Source of the DNA: Rhodocyclales bacterium GT-UBC
GTDB taxonomy: Bacteria > Pseudomonadota > Gammaproteobacteria > Burkholderiales > Rhodocyclaceae
Direction of reading: 5' to 3'
NCBI GenBank assembly: GCA_003583745.1
Contig: QXPY01000004.1
Span: forward strand, 1 to 64,000
DNA length: 64,000 nt
The position numbers were made by a program, and so were the translations under genes. Positions 55,489 through 64,000 of the stretch are shown piece by piece (position 1 is the first letter of the stretch; each line of letters opens with the position of its first letter). The notes below the pieces were generated by a model that made no database searches, was not told the origin of the DNA, and was given only the letters and a program-made list of their open reading frames with translations.

Positions 55489-56007
55489 GTGTCTGCCGCT
55501 CACCTTGTTGCCCATCTGTATGTCGACCACTATGCCTGGTTGCATGGCTGGCTACGTCGCAAGATCGGTTGTACGCACCTGGCCGCCGATCTGACCCAGG
55601 ACACGTTTGTGCGTGTGCTGGGTGGGCGCGAGGTGGCGCAGCTCAACGAACCGCGAGCCTACCTGATGACTCTTGCCCAGCGGGTGCTGTTCAGCTTCTG
55701 GCGGCGCCGTGATCTGGAACAGGCCTGGCTTGAGGCGCTGGCCCAGCAAACGGAAAGCCAGGCGCCATCGGCCGAGGACTATGCCTTGGTGCGTGAAGCC
55801 ATTGAAACCCTGGATCGATTGCTGGCCGGCTTGCCTTTACGGGCTCGCCGGGTTTTCCTGATGAATCGCCTGGATGAGCTGAGCTATCCCGAAATTGCCC
55901 GGCAGATCGGTGTGTCGCTGGCGACGGTCGAGCGCGATATGAAGCGGGCGCTGACCCAGTGCTGGCTGGTCGGTCTCGATCGTGGCGCGACAGCTTGGCC
56001 GACATGA
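55489..56007 (+). CDS. FecI-family ECF sigma factor
   Basis: 172 aa. Sigma region 2 (LVAHLYVDHYAWLHGWLRRKIG, ADLTQDTFVRVL) and region 4 (IETLDRLLAGLPLRARRVFLMNRLDELSYPEIARQIG, SLATVERDM). The FecI/PvdS-like iron-starvation group. It would direct transcription of the receptor gene when released by the FecR-like protein after ligand binding. Starts at GTG 55489; overlaps the fecR-like gene by 4 bp. Confidence 0.92.
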   Translation: MSAAHLVAHLYVDHYAWLHGWLRRKIGCTHLAADLTQDTFVRVLGGREVAQLNEPRAYLMTLAQRVLFSFWRRRDLEQAWLEALAQQTESQAPSAEDYALVREAIETLDRLLAGLPLRARRVFLMNRLDELSYPEIARQIGVSLATVERDMKRALTQCWLVGLDRGATAWPT

Positions 56008-56981
56008 ATGCCGCGGCGCTCGACCCAATTGCGGAAGCGGCGATCGACTGGTTGGTCCGCCTGAATTCCGGTTGCGTCGGGGCCGACGAGCAATTGGCTT
56101 TTGCCCGCTGGCTGCAGGCGGATCCGCGCCATGAGGCGGTCTGGCGAGAGATGGCAGGCGTGCTGGAGCAACCGGTTGCCGCGATCAGGCAGGCCGAGGC
56201 CCGTCAGCCCGGGCAGCAGCGCGCAGCCCACCTGGTACTGGGGGCGCCGGCACGACGCAAGGCCTTGCGCAGTAGTGCGGCAGGGCTTTTGCTGCTTGGG
56301 TTGGGCGGCTACGTCCTGCATCGCCAGCAACCGCTGGAGGCGCTGTTGGCTGATATGCATACGGCAACGGGGGAGCGACGGCGGGCGGTTTTGGCCGATG
56401 GCAGCGTCTTGCTGCTCGACGCGCGCAGCGCAGTCAATATTGATTTCGGTGCTCAGGTGCGCTTGCTAAACCTGCGACAAGGCCAGATTCTGGTCGAGGC
56501 CGCTGCCGCTCCCGGGCGTCCGCTGATCGTGCGCACCGAGCATGGCGAGGCGCGCGCCCTTGGCACTCGTTTCGTCGTGCGACGCGGTGAGGCCGGCAGC
56601 GAACTCGCGGTACTCGATCATAGCGTCCAACTCACTGCCGCCAACGGCAGCCGACACAATTTCGCGGCAGGACGCGCGGCGCGTTACGACGCACAGGGCA
56701 TTGTCCCGCTGGCTGACTCCGCCGCGGCGCTGGCGGCCTGGTCGCAGGGGTTGCTCGATGTGCGGGATCGCCCCATGGGCGAGGTGATAGCCGCGCTGCG
56801 CTCATATCAGCGCGGCTATCTGCGGATCTCGCCGCAAGCCGCGGCTTTGCGCGTCTTTGGCGTTTTTCCACTGGATGATCCGGATGCGACGCTGGCCTCG
56901 CTTGCCGAAACCCAGCCGATTGTCATCCGGCGTTTCGCTGGCTTGCTGACCCGGATCGAGCACCGTAACGAGATCAGCTGA
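56004..56981 (+). CDS. FecR-family anti-sigma / sensor protein
   Basis: 325 aa. N-terminal cytosolic DUF4880-like segment (AAIDWLVRLNSGCVGADEQLAFARWLQADPRHEAVW), one membrane helix near 85-105, then the periplasmic FecR domain (about 115-230; HTATGERRRAVLADGSVLLLDARSAV, EHGEARALGTRFVVRR) and a C-terminal STN-like domain with FPLDDPDATLASL. It senses the loaded receptor and controls the sigma factor. Immediately follows it and precedes the receptor. Confidence 0.92.
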   Translation: MNAAALDPIAEAAIDWLVRLNSGCVGADEQLAFARWLQADPRHEAVWREMAGVLEQPVAAIRQAEARQPGQQRAAHLVLGAPARRKALRSSAAGLLLLGLGGYVLHRQQPLEALLADMHTATGERRRAVLADGSVLLLDARSAVNIDFGAQVRLLNLRQGQILVEAAAAPGRPLIVRTEHGEARALGTRFVVRRGEAGSELAVLDHSVQLTAANGSRHNFAAGRAARYDAQGIVPLADSAAALAAWSQGLLDVRDRPMGEVIAALRSYQRGYLRISPQAAALRVFGVFPLDDPDATLASLAETQPIVIRRFAGLLTRIEHRNEIS

Positions 56982-57069
56982 TTTCCAAAAAAAGTTGAGG
57001 GGTTTGGCCGGCCTCGTGCGACATGGGAGATGAAAGCTCTTTTTATCCTCCCTTCCCGTCGAGAGTCTC

Positions 57070-59514
57070 ATGAACCTGCCGCATCACCTCAATGCCCGTC
57101 AGTCGCGTCCCTGGTACGCGGCCATCGCCCTATCCTTCGTTCTCGCCGGCCCGCAGGCGTTCGCACAGAGCGCGGCGCCAGCCGCTCGTTCGGTCGACAG
57201 TGCAAGCCGCAACTGGAACTTGCCGGCAGCCCCCTTGGCGGACACGCTGGCCGGTATCGCGCGTGAAGGCGGGCTGCGTCTTTCCGCCGATCCGGCCTTG
57301 GTTGCCGGCAGGACGGCGGCAGCGGTGCATGGCAAATTGACCCCGGCGGATGCGGCCCGCCAGGCTTTGCTCGGTACCGGCCTGGAATTGGTGGTGACCG
57401 AAGGCGGGACCTTGAGCCTGCGTTCGGCGCCGGTCCGGGTCAAGGAAGGCGAGGCGACCCTGAAGCCGATGACGGTAACGGCCGCCCAAGCCGCCGAAGG
57501 GAGCGTCGAGCGCGGTTATGTCAGCAAGAAGATCTCCCCGGTCGGCCCCTGGGAAGGGCGTAGCCTGCTCGACACGCCCTATGCGATCAGTGCGGTATCG
57601 GCCGAGCTGATCGAAAACATTCAGGCCAGTTCGCCGGACCAGATTTTCAAGATGAACCCGACGACGCAGCTGACCTGGCCGACCCTGCAGAACGAAAATC
57701 CCTACGTCTATTTGCGCGGTTTCCAGAGTTCGACCTCGGCGCGCAACGGCTTGCCGCGCGAAACCTACGGTCACGGCACCTCGACCGAGGATGTCGAACG
57801 GGTCGAAATCCTCACCGGCTTGTCCGGCTTTCTCTATGGCGCGGGGAATGTGGGCGGCATCATCAACTACGTGTCCAAACGCCCGACCAAGGAGCGCTTC
57901 AACGCTCTGACCGCCGGCTATACAGGTGGCGAGAACGGCTACCTGCACGGTGATTTTGGCGGCCCGATCGATGCCGAAGGGCGTTTCGGCTATCGCATCA
58001 ACGCGGTGGTCCAGGATGGCGAAACGCGGGTCGACCAGTTCAATCTCAAGAAGAATTTCCTCAGTGCCGCCTTTGACTGGCATGCAACGGATCGCCTGCT
58101 GATCCAGGTCGATGCCTCGAAGCGCGATTTCCGCTCGCAGCGCCAACCCTACTGGTACATGGCGAACGGCGTGGCGCGGCCGAGTGCCGATGCGCTCGAT
58201 CCGACCAAGCTGTGGTCGCAGCCCTGGACTTACACGGACGTGGACAGCAGCCGGCTGGGGGCCAATGTGCGCTGGGAAATCAACGACGCCTTGACCCTGC
58301 GCGGTTCTTATCTTGATCAGAACGACGTGCGCAAGTTCGCCTATGCCGACAATACCGTGCGCGCCAACGGGACCTACAGCCAGACCGGCGTCCTGGCCGC
58401 GCCGCAGGAGCAGAAAACCGTCGCCTACAGCGGCTTTGCCGATTTTGCCGTAAGCACCGGCATGCTCCGTCACAAACTGACCGCGGGTTACATCTCAACG
58501 GCCTGGCGACGCTACGATTACACCGACAACGGCAGCAGCATCGCCACGCTGAGCGGCGCCAGCCTCGGCTCGCCGAGCTATGTCGGCGAGCCGGCCTGGG
58601 GTAGCGTCGGCCAGGGGCGCAAGTGGGAGCGCCTGTCCTACCAGAAGAACAGCTTGATGATCGGCGACGATATCGCCTTCAACGAGCGCTGGTCGCTGCT
58701 GGCCGGCATCAACCGTTCGACCATCGACAACGAAATGACCTGGGCCAGCCCCAGCGCCGCCAAGACCAGCTACCGGAAAAGCGCCACCACGCCGACCGTG
58801 TCGCTGGTCTACAAGCCGGTCGAGCAGGTGACCACCTACGCCAGTTACATGGAGTCGCTCGAACAAGGCGGCACCGCCGATCTGACCTACGGCGGTTATG
58901 CGGTGACCAACGCCGGCGCCATTCTCGACCCGCTGATGAGCGAGCAGATCGAAGTCGGCGCCAAGGCCGAGCTGGGCGGCATGCTGCTGACCGGCGCCCT
59001 GTTCCAGATCGACAAGGGCTTGCAGTATTACGACCTGAGCACCCCGACGCGGCCGACCTACGTGCAGAACGGCCGCCAGGTCCATAAGGGGATCGAGCTG
59101 ACCGCCACCGGCAAACTCACCCGCAACCTGACCTTGATCGGCGGCCTGACCCTGCTTGACCCCCGCATCAAGCAAAACAAGCAGAGCCCGGCTCTCGAAG
59201 GGAAGCGTCCGATCGGCGTGGCCGACCGCATGTTCAAGCTGTACGCCGAATACGCCCTGCCCGGCATGCCGAATCTGGTGATCAACGGCGGATTCAACTA
59301 TGTCGGCGACGCCTACGGCGATAACGCCAACACCGACCGCATGCCGGGCTATACCCTGGTCGACGTCGGCATGCGCTATACGCTGGCGGCCGGCGACTAC
59401 CCGCTGACCCTGCGCCTCAACGTCAATAACCTGACCGACAAGCGTTACTGGGTTAACCAGTATTACCTCGGCGATGCCCGCACGGTCGTGATGTCGGCCA
59501 ACATCCGCTTCTGA
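57070..59514 (+). CDS. TonB-dependent siderophore receptor with N-terminal signalling (STN) domain
   Basis: 814 aa outer-membrane receptor. Signal peptide about 1-32 (cleavage near AFAQS), STN domain about 45-120 (NWNLPAAPLADTLAGIAREGGLRLSAD, HGKLTPADAARQALLGTGLELV), TonB-dependent plug (about 150-275; RSLLDTPYAISAVSAELIEN, YGAGNVGGIINYVSKRP) and a 22-strand barrel ending in ARTVVMSANIRF. STN plus FecIR confirm a surface-signalling receptor. The substrate is probably a ferric hydroxamate or catecholate siderophore, not decidable here. Confidence 0.95.
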   Translation: MNLPHHLNARQSRPWYAAIALSFVLAGPQAFAQSAAPAARSVDSASRNWNLPAAPLADTLAGIAREGGLRLSADPALVAGRTAAAVHGKLTPADAARQALLGTGLELVVTEGGTLSLRSAPVRVKEGEATLKPMTVTAAQAAEGSVERGYVSKKISPVGPWEGRSLLDTPYAISAVSAELIENIQASSPDQIFKMNPTTQLTWPTLQNENPYVYLRGFQSSTSARNGLPRETYGHGTSTEDVERVEILTGLSGFLYGAGNVGGIINYVSKRPTKERFNALTAGYTGGENGYLHGDFGGPIDAEGRFGYRINAVVQDGETRVDQFNLKKNFLSAAFDWHATDRLLIQVDASKRDFRSQRQPYWYMANGVARPSADALDPTKLWSQPWTYTDVDSSRLGANVRWEINDALTLRGSYLDQNDVRKFAYADNTVRANGTYSQTGVLAAPQEQKTVAYSGFADFAVSTGMLRHKLTAGYISTAWRRYDYTDNGSSIATLSGASLGSPSYVGEPAWGSVGQGRKWERLSYQKNSLMIGDDIAFNERWSLLAGINRSTIDNEMTWASPSAAKTSYRKSATTPTVSLVYKPVEQVTTYASYMESLEQGGTADLTYGGYAVTNAGAILDPLMSEQIEVGAKAELGGMLLTGALFQIDKGLQYYDLSTPTRPTYVQNGRQVHKGIELTATGKLTRNLTLIGGLTLLDPRIKQNKQSPALEGKRPIGVADRMFKLYAEYALPGMPNLVINGGFNYVGDAYGDNANTDRMPGYTLVDVGMRYTLAAGDYPLTLRLNVNNLTDKRYWVNQYYLGDARTVVMSANIRF

Positions 59515-59525
59515 GGGACGGCCTG

Positions 59526-59810
59526 ATGTCGCATGCTTTCGCGCCGGGCCGGCGAGCCATCGCGTGGCGCCTGGCGGCCGCCCTGCTGGCCGGCTATGCC
59601 GCCTCCAACGGCCTGGCCATCGGTCTCGCCGCCTTGCTGCCCGGCGGCAAGGCCGAGGCGGTGCTGGCCGCGACCATGCTCAGCTTCCTCCTCTACGCGC
59701 TTGCCGTACTCTGGGCCTTCGCCGCGCGCACGCCCGGCCTGGCCTGGCTGGGCCTGCTGCTGCTCGGCGGGCTCGGCCTGCTGCCCTACCTGTGGCTCGA
59801 TCTCCGATGA
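59526..59810 (+). CDS. DUF3649-family small membrane protein (iron uptake associated)
   Basis: 94 aa, three hydrophobic helices (about 15-37, 45-67, 70-90), matching the DUF3649 pattern found between siderophore receptors and PepSY proteins. Function unknown. Starts 12 bp after the receptor stop and overlaps the PepSY gene by 4 bp. Confidence 0.75.
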   Translation: MSHAFAPGRRAIAWRLAAALLAGYAASNGLAIGLAALLPGGKAEAVLAATMLSFLLYALAVLWAFAARTPGLAWLGLLLLGGLGLLPYLWLDLR

Positions 59811-61369
59811 AAAGCCATTTCCGGACCATCATGGCCTGGCTGCACACCTGGGCCGGCTTGCCCTGCGGCTGGCTGCTCTACCTGATTTTCCTGAGCGGTT
59901 CAATCGGCTATCTCGATACCGAAATCGATCGCTGGATGAATCCGCATTTTCAGATTGGCGTCCACGACGAAACCGCCGACCAGCGTGCCGCGACGGCGCT
60001 GGCGCGGCTGCAGGAACGGGCCGCCGGGGCGGCGCGCTGGTTCATCGTCTTGCCGACCGACCGCAACGACCCGCTGGTGCGCATTCTATGGACACCCCAA
60101 GCCGAGCCGTCCGGCGCCACGCCGCGCGCCGGCTCGGCGCTGCTTGATCCGGCCAGCGGGCAGCCCCTGACCAGCCAGCACAGCCTGGGTGGCCAGTTTC
60201 TCTACCGCCTGCATTACCAGTTGCATTACCTGCCCTTGCCGCTGGCCTACTGGCTGGTTGGCCTCTGTTCGCTGGCCATGCTGGTGGCACTGATCACCGG
60301 CGTCATCGTGCACAAGAAAATCTTCGTCGAGTTCTTCACCTTCCGCCCCGGCAAGGGCATCCGTTCCTGGCTCGACTTCCACAACCTGCTGTCGGTGTCC
60401 TCCTTGCCCTTCCAGTTGATGATCACCTATTCCGGGCTGGTCTTCTTCGCTTTCACCTACATGCCTCTGGTCGTCGTGGCGCATTACGGGCTCGACCCGG
60501 CCGGCCGGGATAGTTTTGCCAGCGCCGCGTTTGAAGCGGGCGAAAGCTATCCGCGCAGCGGCACGCCGCACGAACTGGCGCCGCTGGGGCCGATGCTGCG
60601 CCAGGCCGAAGCGCGTTGGGGCGTCGGGCGGGTCAATGGTATCGATATCCGCCAGCCCGGCGATGCCGATGCCCGGGTCCTGCTCCGGCCGAACCAGGAT
60701 TCGCCCTTGCGGAGCACGGAGATCATGGTGTTCGACGGGCGTAACGGTGCACTGCTCGGCATTCGTCCCGCCGTCGGTGGCGTCGCCAAGGCCATGCATG
60801 ACCTCCTGCTCGGCTTGCACGAGGGACTGTATGCCGGTCCATGGCTGCGTGCCTTGTACGTGCTGTCGGGCCTGGCCGGCGCCGGCATGATCGCCAGCGG
60901 CCTGATCCTGTGGGCCGAGAAGCGCCGGCTGCGTGTCGAGCGGACGAGCGGGCGCGCCCACGCCGGTCTGCGTCTGGTCGAACGGCTCAACGTCGGGACC
61001 CTTCTCGGTTTGCCCATCGCCATCGCCGCCTATTTCTGGGCCAATCGACTGCTTCCCGCGGGCTGGCCGCCGCGGGCGGCCTGGGAGGGCCATGTCCTGT
61101 TCATCGTCTGGGGCTTGTGTCTGCTGCATGCGGCGTGGCGCCCGGTCGATCGGGCTTGGCGGGAGCAGGCGTGGGGAGCGGCGCTGGCTTATGCAGCGAT
61201 TCCGCTGCTCAATGTCCTGACTTGTGTGCGCCATGCGCCGTCCACCTGGCTGGCCGGGGATTGGGTCTTCGCCGGCTTCGACCTGGCGACCCTGGCGGTC
61301 GGCCTCGCCTTTGCCGCGCTTGCCCGGCGACTGGGCCGACGCCAGCCGGCCGAGGGGCTCCGGGCATGA
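59807..61369 (+). CDS. PepSY-associated membrane protein, probable inner-membrane ferric-siderophore reductase
   Basis: 520 aa. N-terminal helix typical of the PepSY_TM family (MAWLHTWAGLPCGWLLYLIFLSGSIGYL), PepSY domains in the periplasm, a second helix near 145-168, third near 200-222, and three to four more toward the C-terminus (about 355-490). Conserved HTWAG and HNLLSVSSLPF segments. Relatives reduce periplasmic siderophore iron or act as siderophore-linked permease partners. Overlaps the preceding and following small membrane genes by 4 bp each. Confidence 0.85.
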   Translation: MKSHFRTIMAWLHTWAGLPCGWLLYLIFLSGSIGYLDTEIDRWMNPHFQIGVHDETADQRAATALARLQERAAGAARWFIVLPTDRNDPLVRILWTPQAEPSGATPRAGSALLDPASGQPLTSQHSLGGQFLYRLHYQLHYLPLPLAYWLVGLCSLAMLVALITGVIVHKKIFVEFFTFRPGKGIRSWLDFHNLLSVSSLPFQLMITYSGLVFFAFTYMPLVVVAHYGLDPAGRDSFASAAFEAGESYPRSGTPHELAPLGPMLRQAEARWGVGRVNGIDIRQPGDADARVLLRPNQDSPLRSTEIMVFDGRNGALLGIRPAVGGVAKAMHDLLLGLHEGLYAGPWLRALYVLSGLAGAGMIASGLILWAEKRRLRVERTSGRAHAGLRLVERLNVGTLLGLPIAIAAYFWANRLLPAGWPPRAAWEGHVLFIVWGLCLLHAAWRPVDRAWREQAWGAALAYAAIPLLNVLTCVRHAPSTWLAGDWVFAGFDLATLAVGLAFAALARRLGRRQPAEGLRA

Positions 61370-61692
61370 CCGCCAGCCTGCTCGCCGGTCAGATGTTGTG
61401 TGCCTTGAGCGCCCTGCTGCTCGGCATGCCGGCCCATCGCCAGCGGCTGGCCGTGGGGGCGGCGGGGCGGTGGCGCTGGCGTGCGCTTGGCCTGTTCGGC
61501 TTGCTGCTGGCTGGGGTCGATAGTTGTCGCTGGCTGGGGACCGGCACGGGCCTGGTTGCCTGGTGCGGCTGGCTGATGCTCGATACCTTTTGTCTCGCCT
61601 TGCTGCTCGCCTATCGACCGCGCTGGCTCGTCCGCCTGCTGCCGCTGGCCGCTGCCCTGGTCGTCGTGCTGCCCTGGTTCATCGCAGCCTAG
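61366..61692 (+). CDS. DUF3325-family small membrane protein
   Basis: 108 aa, about three or four hydrophobic helices, matching the DUF3325 type that ends iron-uptake operons with DUF3649 and PepSY proteins. Overlaps the PepSY gene by 4 bp, so it is translated with it. Convergent with rhlE, with a 20-bp gap and no visible terminator. Confidence 0.72.
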   Translation: MTASLLAGQMLCALSALLLGMPAHRQRLAVGAAGRWRWRALGLFGLLLAGVDSCRWLGTGTGLVAWCGWLMLDTFCLALLLAYRPRWLVRLLPLAAALVVVLPWFIAA

Positions 61693-61712
61693 ACGATTCG
61701 GAGCGGCAGCGT

Positions 61713-63044
61713 TCAGCGCCCGCGCGGCGGGCTTTTGCGGGCGCCGCTCGTGGCCTTGCCGGCCGGACGGCGGCCGCCTGACCTGGCCGGGGCGTCGTCG
61801 AAGCCGACCCAGTTGCTGGGGACGCCTTTCGAACTGCGGCCGGTCTTGACCTTGGGCTTTTTCGGCTTCTTGACCAGTTGCCCGGCACCGTTGGTCATCG
61901 GGACGCGGTGGTCCGGTTCGAAACCGGGTTCTTCCTCGCGTTCCAGCGTCTGCTTGGTCAGCGTTTCGATGGCGGCGAGCAGCGGCGCCTCGTCGGCGCA
62001 GACCAGCGAAATGGCTTCGCCGGTGGCGCCGGCCCGGCCGGTACGACCGATGCGGTGGATGTAGTCTTCGGCGACGATGGGCAGGTCGAAATTGACCACC
62101 TGCGGCAGGTCGTCGATATCCAGGCCGCGGGCCGCGACATCGGTGGCGACCAGGATCTGCACCTCGCCGGCCTTGAAGCTTTCCAGGGCGCGCAGGCGCG
62201 ACGCTTGCGGCTTGTCGCCGTGAATCGCATCGGCCTTGATCTTCTTGGCGAGCAGCGCATCGACCAGCTCGTCGGCACCGCGCTTGGTCTTGACGAAAAC
62301 CAGCACCTGCCCCCAGCGGCGATCCTTGAGCATGAACAGGAAAAGCTCGGTCTTGCGCTTCTTGTCCACCGGCACGGCCCATTGCTTGACGCTCTTGACC
62401 GTGCTGTTGCGCGGGCTGACCTCGATCGACAGCGGGTCGCGCAGGCGGCCCTTGGCCAGGCTGCGGATTTCATCGGAGAAGGTGGCGGAGAAAAGCAGGG
62501 TCTGGCGCTGTTTGGGCAAGGCCGCAAAGACGGTGTCGAGTTCGCGGGCGAAGCCGAGGTCGAGCATGCGGTCGGCTTCGTCGAGGATCAGCGTCTGCAC
62601 CTGCTTGAACTTGATGGCATTCTGGCTGAACAGGTCGAGCAGGCGGCCGGGGGTGGCGACCAGCACATCGACGCCACGGCGCAGGCGCATCATCTGCGGA
62701 TTGATGCTGACCCCACCGTAGGCCGCATAAGTGCTGACCGGCAGGTGTTCGGCGTACTGACGAAAGCTCGATTGCACCTGCTCGGCCAGTTCTCGGGTCG
62801 GTACCAGGACGAGGGCGCGGATGCAGTTGCTGCCGACCTTGTCTTCGCTCTCGGCGAGGCGTTGCAGCAAGGGCAGCGCAAAACCGGCGGTCTTGCCGGT
62901 GCCGGTCTGGGCGGCGGCCATCACGTCGCGGCCTGCCAGGACGGCGGGAATAGCCTTGGCCTGAATCGGGGTCGGCGTCTTGTAGCCAAGGCCGTCGAGG
63001 GCCTGAAGGAGCGGGGCGGCAAGGCCGAGGGAGGCGAAGGTCAT
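61713..63044 (-). CDS. rhlE: DEAD-box RNA helicase, RhlE-like
   Basis: 443 aa. Q motif (FASLGLAAPLLQALDGLGYKTPTPIQ), Walker A AAQTGTGKTAGF, PTRELAEQ, Walker B LDEADRMLDLGF, SATFSDEI, and motif VI HRIGRTGRAGATGEA. C-terminal tail is basic (Lys/Arg/Gly rich), as in RhlE, which acts in ribosome maturation and RNA turnover. Start at 63044 by homology with MTFASLGL. Confidence 0.94.
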   Translation of the reverse strand: MTFASLGLAAPLLQALDGLGYKTPTPIQAKAIPAVLAGRDVMAAAQTGTGKTAGFALPLLQRLAESEDKVGSNCIRALVLVPTRELAEQVQSSFRQYAEHLPVSTYAAYGGVSINPQMMRLRRGVDVLVATPGRLLDLFSQNAIKFKQVQTLILDEADRMLDLGFARELDTVFAALPKQRQTLLFSATFSDEIRSLAKGRLRDPLSIEVSPRNSTVKSVKQWAVPVDKKRKTELFLFMLKDRRWGQVLVFVKTKRGADELVDALLAKKIKADAIHGDKPQASRLRALESFKAGEVQILVATDVAARGLDIDDLPQVVNFDLPIVAEDYIHRIGRTGRAGATGEAISLVCADEAPLLAAIETLTKQTLEREEEPGFEPDHRVPMTNGAGQLVKKPKKPKVKTGRSSKGVPSNWVGFDDAPARSGGRRPAGKATSGARKSPPRGR

Positions 63045-63139
63045 GGTATCCGGGAGCAAAGGCAAAGGGCGGAGTTTACCCGCTTATCCGGGCCGCCATC
63101 GTCTGCCGCGCTGCGCCAGGCTTCTCGCCGCCTCGGGCT

Positions 63140-64000
63140 TCAGCCGAAACGGCGTGCCGCGTCGACGGCCAGGCCGGCGCCAATGCTGCCGAACAGATCG
63201 CCCTCGACCGCCCGGGCCTTGGGCAGCTGGGCGGCGATGCGCTGGCGCAAGGCCGGGATGCCGCTGGAGCCGCCGGTAAAGAAGATGCTGTCGATGCGTT
63301 CGGCCGCGATGCCGGCTTGCGGCAGCAGGCTGGCCACCGTGGCTTCGACCTTGTCGACCAGTTGCGTGCTGGCCAGCTCGAATTCGAGCCGGCTCAGCGT
63401 ATGCATCTCGCCGGGCGAGAAGGCGTCGAGCGGCAAGGTCGCCTCGGCCTGGTCGGAGAGGGCGATCTTGGCCTGTTCGACCTGATGCGCCAGCCAGTGG
63501 CCGGCCTTGTTCTCGATCAGGGCGAGCAGGCGCTGCAGGCGCTCCGGCTCCAGCGCATCGATGTAGAGCCGTTGCTGCTCGGCCCATACCTGGCGGGTGT
63601 AGGCGAAATTGATGGTGTGCCAGGTGGCCAGATTGAAATAGAGACTGGCCGGCATCTCGCGGCCGTTCTTCAGCGTGCTGCGGTAGCCGAGCAAGGGCAT
63701 GACGCTGGCCAGGCTGAGCTGGCGGTCGAAATCGGTGCCGCCGATATGCACCCCGCCATTGGCCAGCACGTCGGCCCGGCGGTCCGCCGCGCGGGCTCGT
63801 TCTGGCGACAGGCGGACGATCGAGAAATCGGAAGTGCCGCCGCCGATGTCGGCGATCAGCACGATCTCTTCGCGCTGCAGCGTGGTTTCGTAATGGTAGG
63901 CGGCGGCAATCGGTTCGAACTGGAAGCTGATGTCGCGAAAGCCGACGCTGCGGGCGATCTCGCCCAAGGTATCTTCCGCGACCTGGTCGGCGGCGGCGTT
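63140..64000 (-). CDS. Hsp70-family protein (DnaK-like/YegD-like), 5' end outside the window
   Basis: At least 286 aa, frame open to the window edge. Phosphate 2 motif LIADIGGGTSDFSIVRL, adenosine motif IFFTGGSSGIPALRQRI, and nucleotide-linked segment QFEPIAAAYHYE. There is no long substrate-binding C-terminal domain: the protein ends at DAARRFG soon after the ATPase core, as in YegD-type Hsp70 relatives. True start is beyond 64000. Confidence 0.88.
   Translation of the reverse strand, partial: NAAADQVAEDTLGEIARSVGFRDISFQFEPIAAAYHYETTLQREEIVLIADIGGGTSDFSIVRLSPERARAADRRADVLANGGVHIGGTDFDRQLSLASVMPLLGYRSTLKNGREMPASLYFNLATWHTINFAYTRQVWAEQQRLYIDALEPERLQRLLALIENKAGHWLAHQVEQAKIALSDQAEATLPLDAFSPGEMHTLSRLEFELASTQLVDKVEATVASLLPQAGIAAERIDSIFFTGGSSGIPALRQRIAAQLPKARAVEGDLFGSIGAGLAVDAARRFG

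Noticed and set aside
1-64000. CRISPR array, integrase, transposase or prophage
   Set aside because: No spaced direct repeats, no mobile-element proteins and uniform composition throughout.

Overview
The window is 64 kb of GC-rich, densely packed chromosome from a betaproteobacterium. Gene content and order (pilGHIJ-chpA, pilTU, ruvX-pyrR-pyrB-pyrC', hemL-thiE-thiD, selenocysteine formate dehydrogenase with its own Sec machinery) point to the Rhodocyclales, something like Dechloromonas or Azonexus; this assignment is inference from content, not from a marker gene. No insertion sequences, phage genes, rRNA or CRISPR arrays were seen.

Layout. 1-132: a perfect 54-bp fold-back palindrome at the sequence end. 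0.3-5.0 kb: four-gene tripartite efflux operon (outer-membrane lipoprotein, adaptor, ABC ATPase, FtsX-type permease). 5-13.3 kb: nitroreductase, Cys-cluster protein, uppP, YqiA-like esterase, RNase II-family exonuclease, TonB-like protein, aroE, mtgA, MgtE-N/CorA fusion. 13.3-16.1 kb (minus): thiD-thiE-hemL. 16.3-25.4 kb: pilG-pilH-pilI-pilJ-chpA, the Chp chemosensory system for type IV pili. 25.4-30.9 kb: photolyase (minus), yqgE, ruvX, pyrR, pyrB, an apparently inactive dihydroorotase paralogue and comEA. 31-33.3 kb (minus): yggS-proC-yggT-yggU. 33.3-38.7 kb: pilT, pilU, DUF4197, a small helical protein and rep. 38.8-40.3 kb: small secreted protein, cytochrome c, a 60-aa protein and a probable unannotated small RNA.

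40.4-53.1 kb (minus) is the most distinctive part: a formate dehydrogenase-N/selenocysteine island. It holds mobA, a DsrE-like protein, a GcvH-like lipoyl protein, tRNA-Sec, selB, an FMN reductase, a Tat-exported FCSD-like flavoprotein, selA, fdhE and fdnI-fdnH-fdnG. fdnG carries an in-frame UGA at codon 196 followed by a SECIS-type hairpin, and the operon is preceded by a near-perfect sigma-54 promoter with a pair of palindromic upstream sites. MobA would supply the Mo cofactor, SelA/tRNA-Sec/SelB the selenocysteine, and FdhE maturation; selD, fdhD and an enhancer-binding regulator are not in the window.

53.3-61.7 kb: an Old Yellow Enzyme homologue, two small hypotheticals, and a Fur-box-headed FecI-FecR-TonB receptor operon continuing into DUF3649, PepSY and DUF3325 membrane proteins (ferric siderophore uptake). 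61.7-64 kb (minus): rhlE and a truncated Hsp70-family gene.

Best candidates for something undescribed: (1) the candidate sRNA at about 39811-39937 with exposed C-rich anti-Shine-Dalgarno stretches; (2) the GcvH-like/DsrE-like pair co-transcribed with tRNA-Sec and selB; (3) sigma-54 control of an fdnGHI-type operon.
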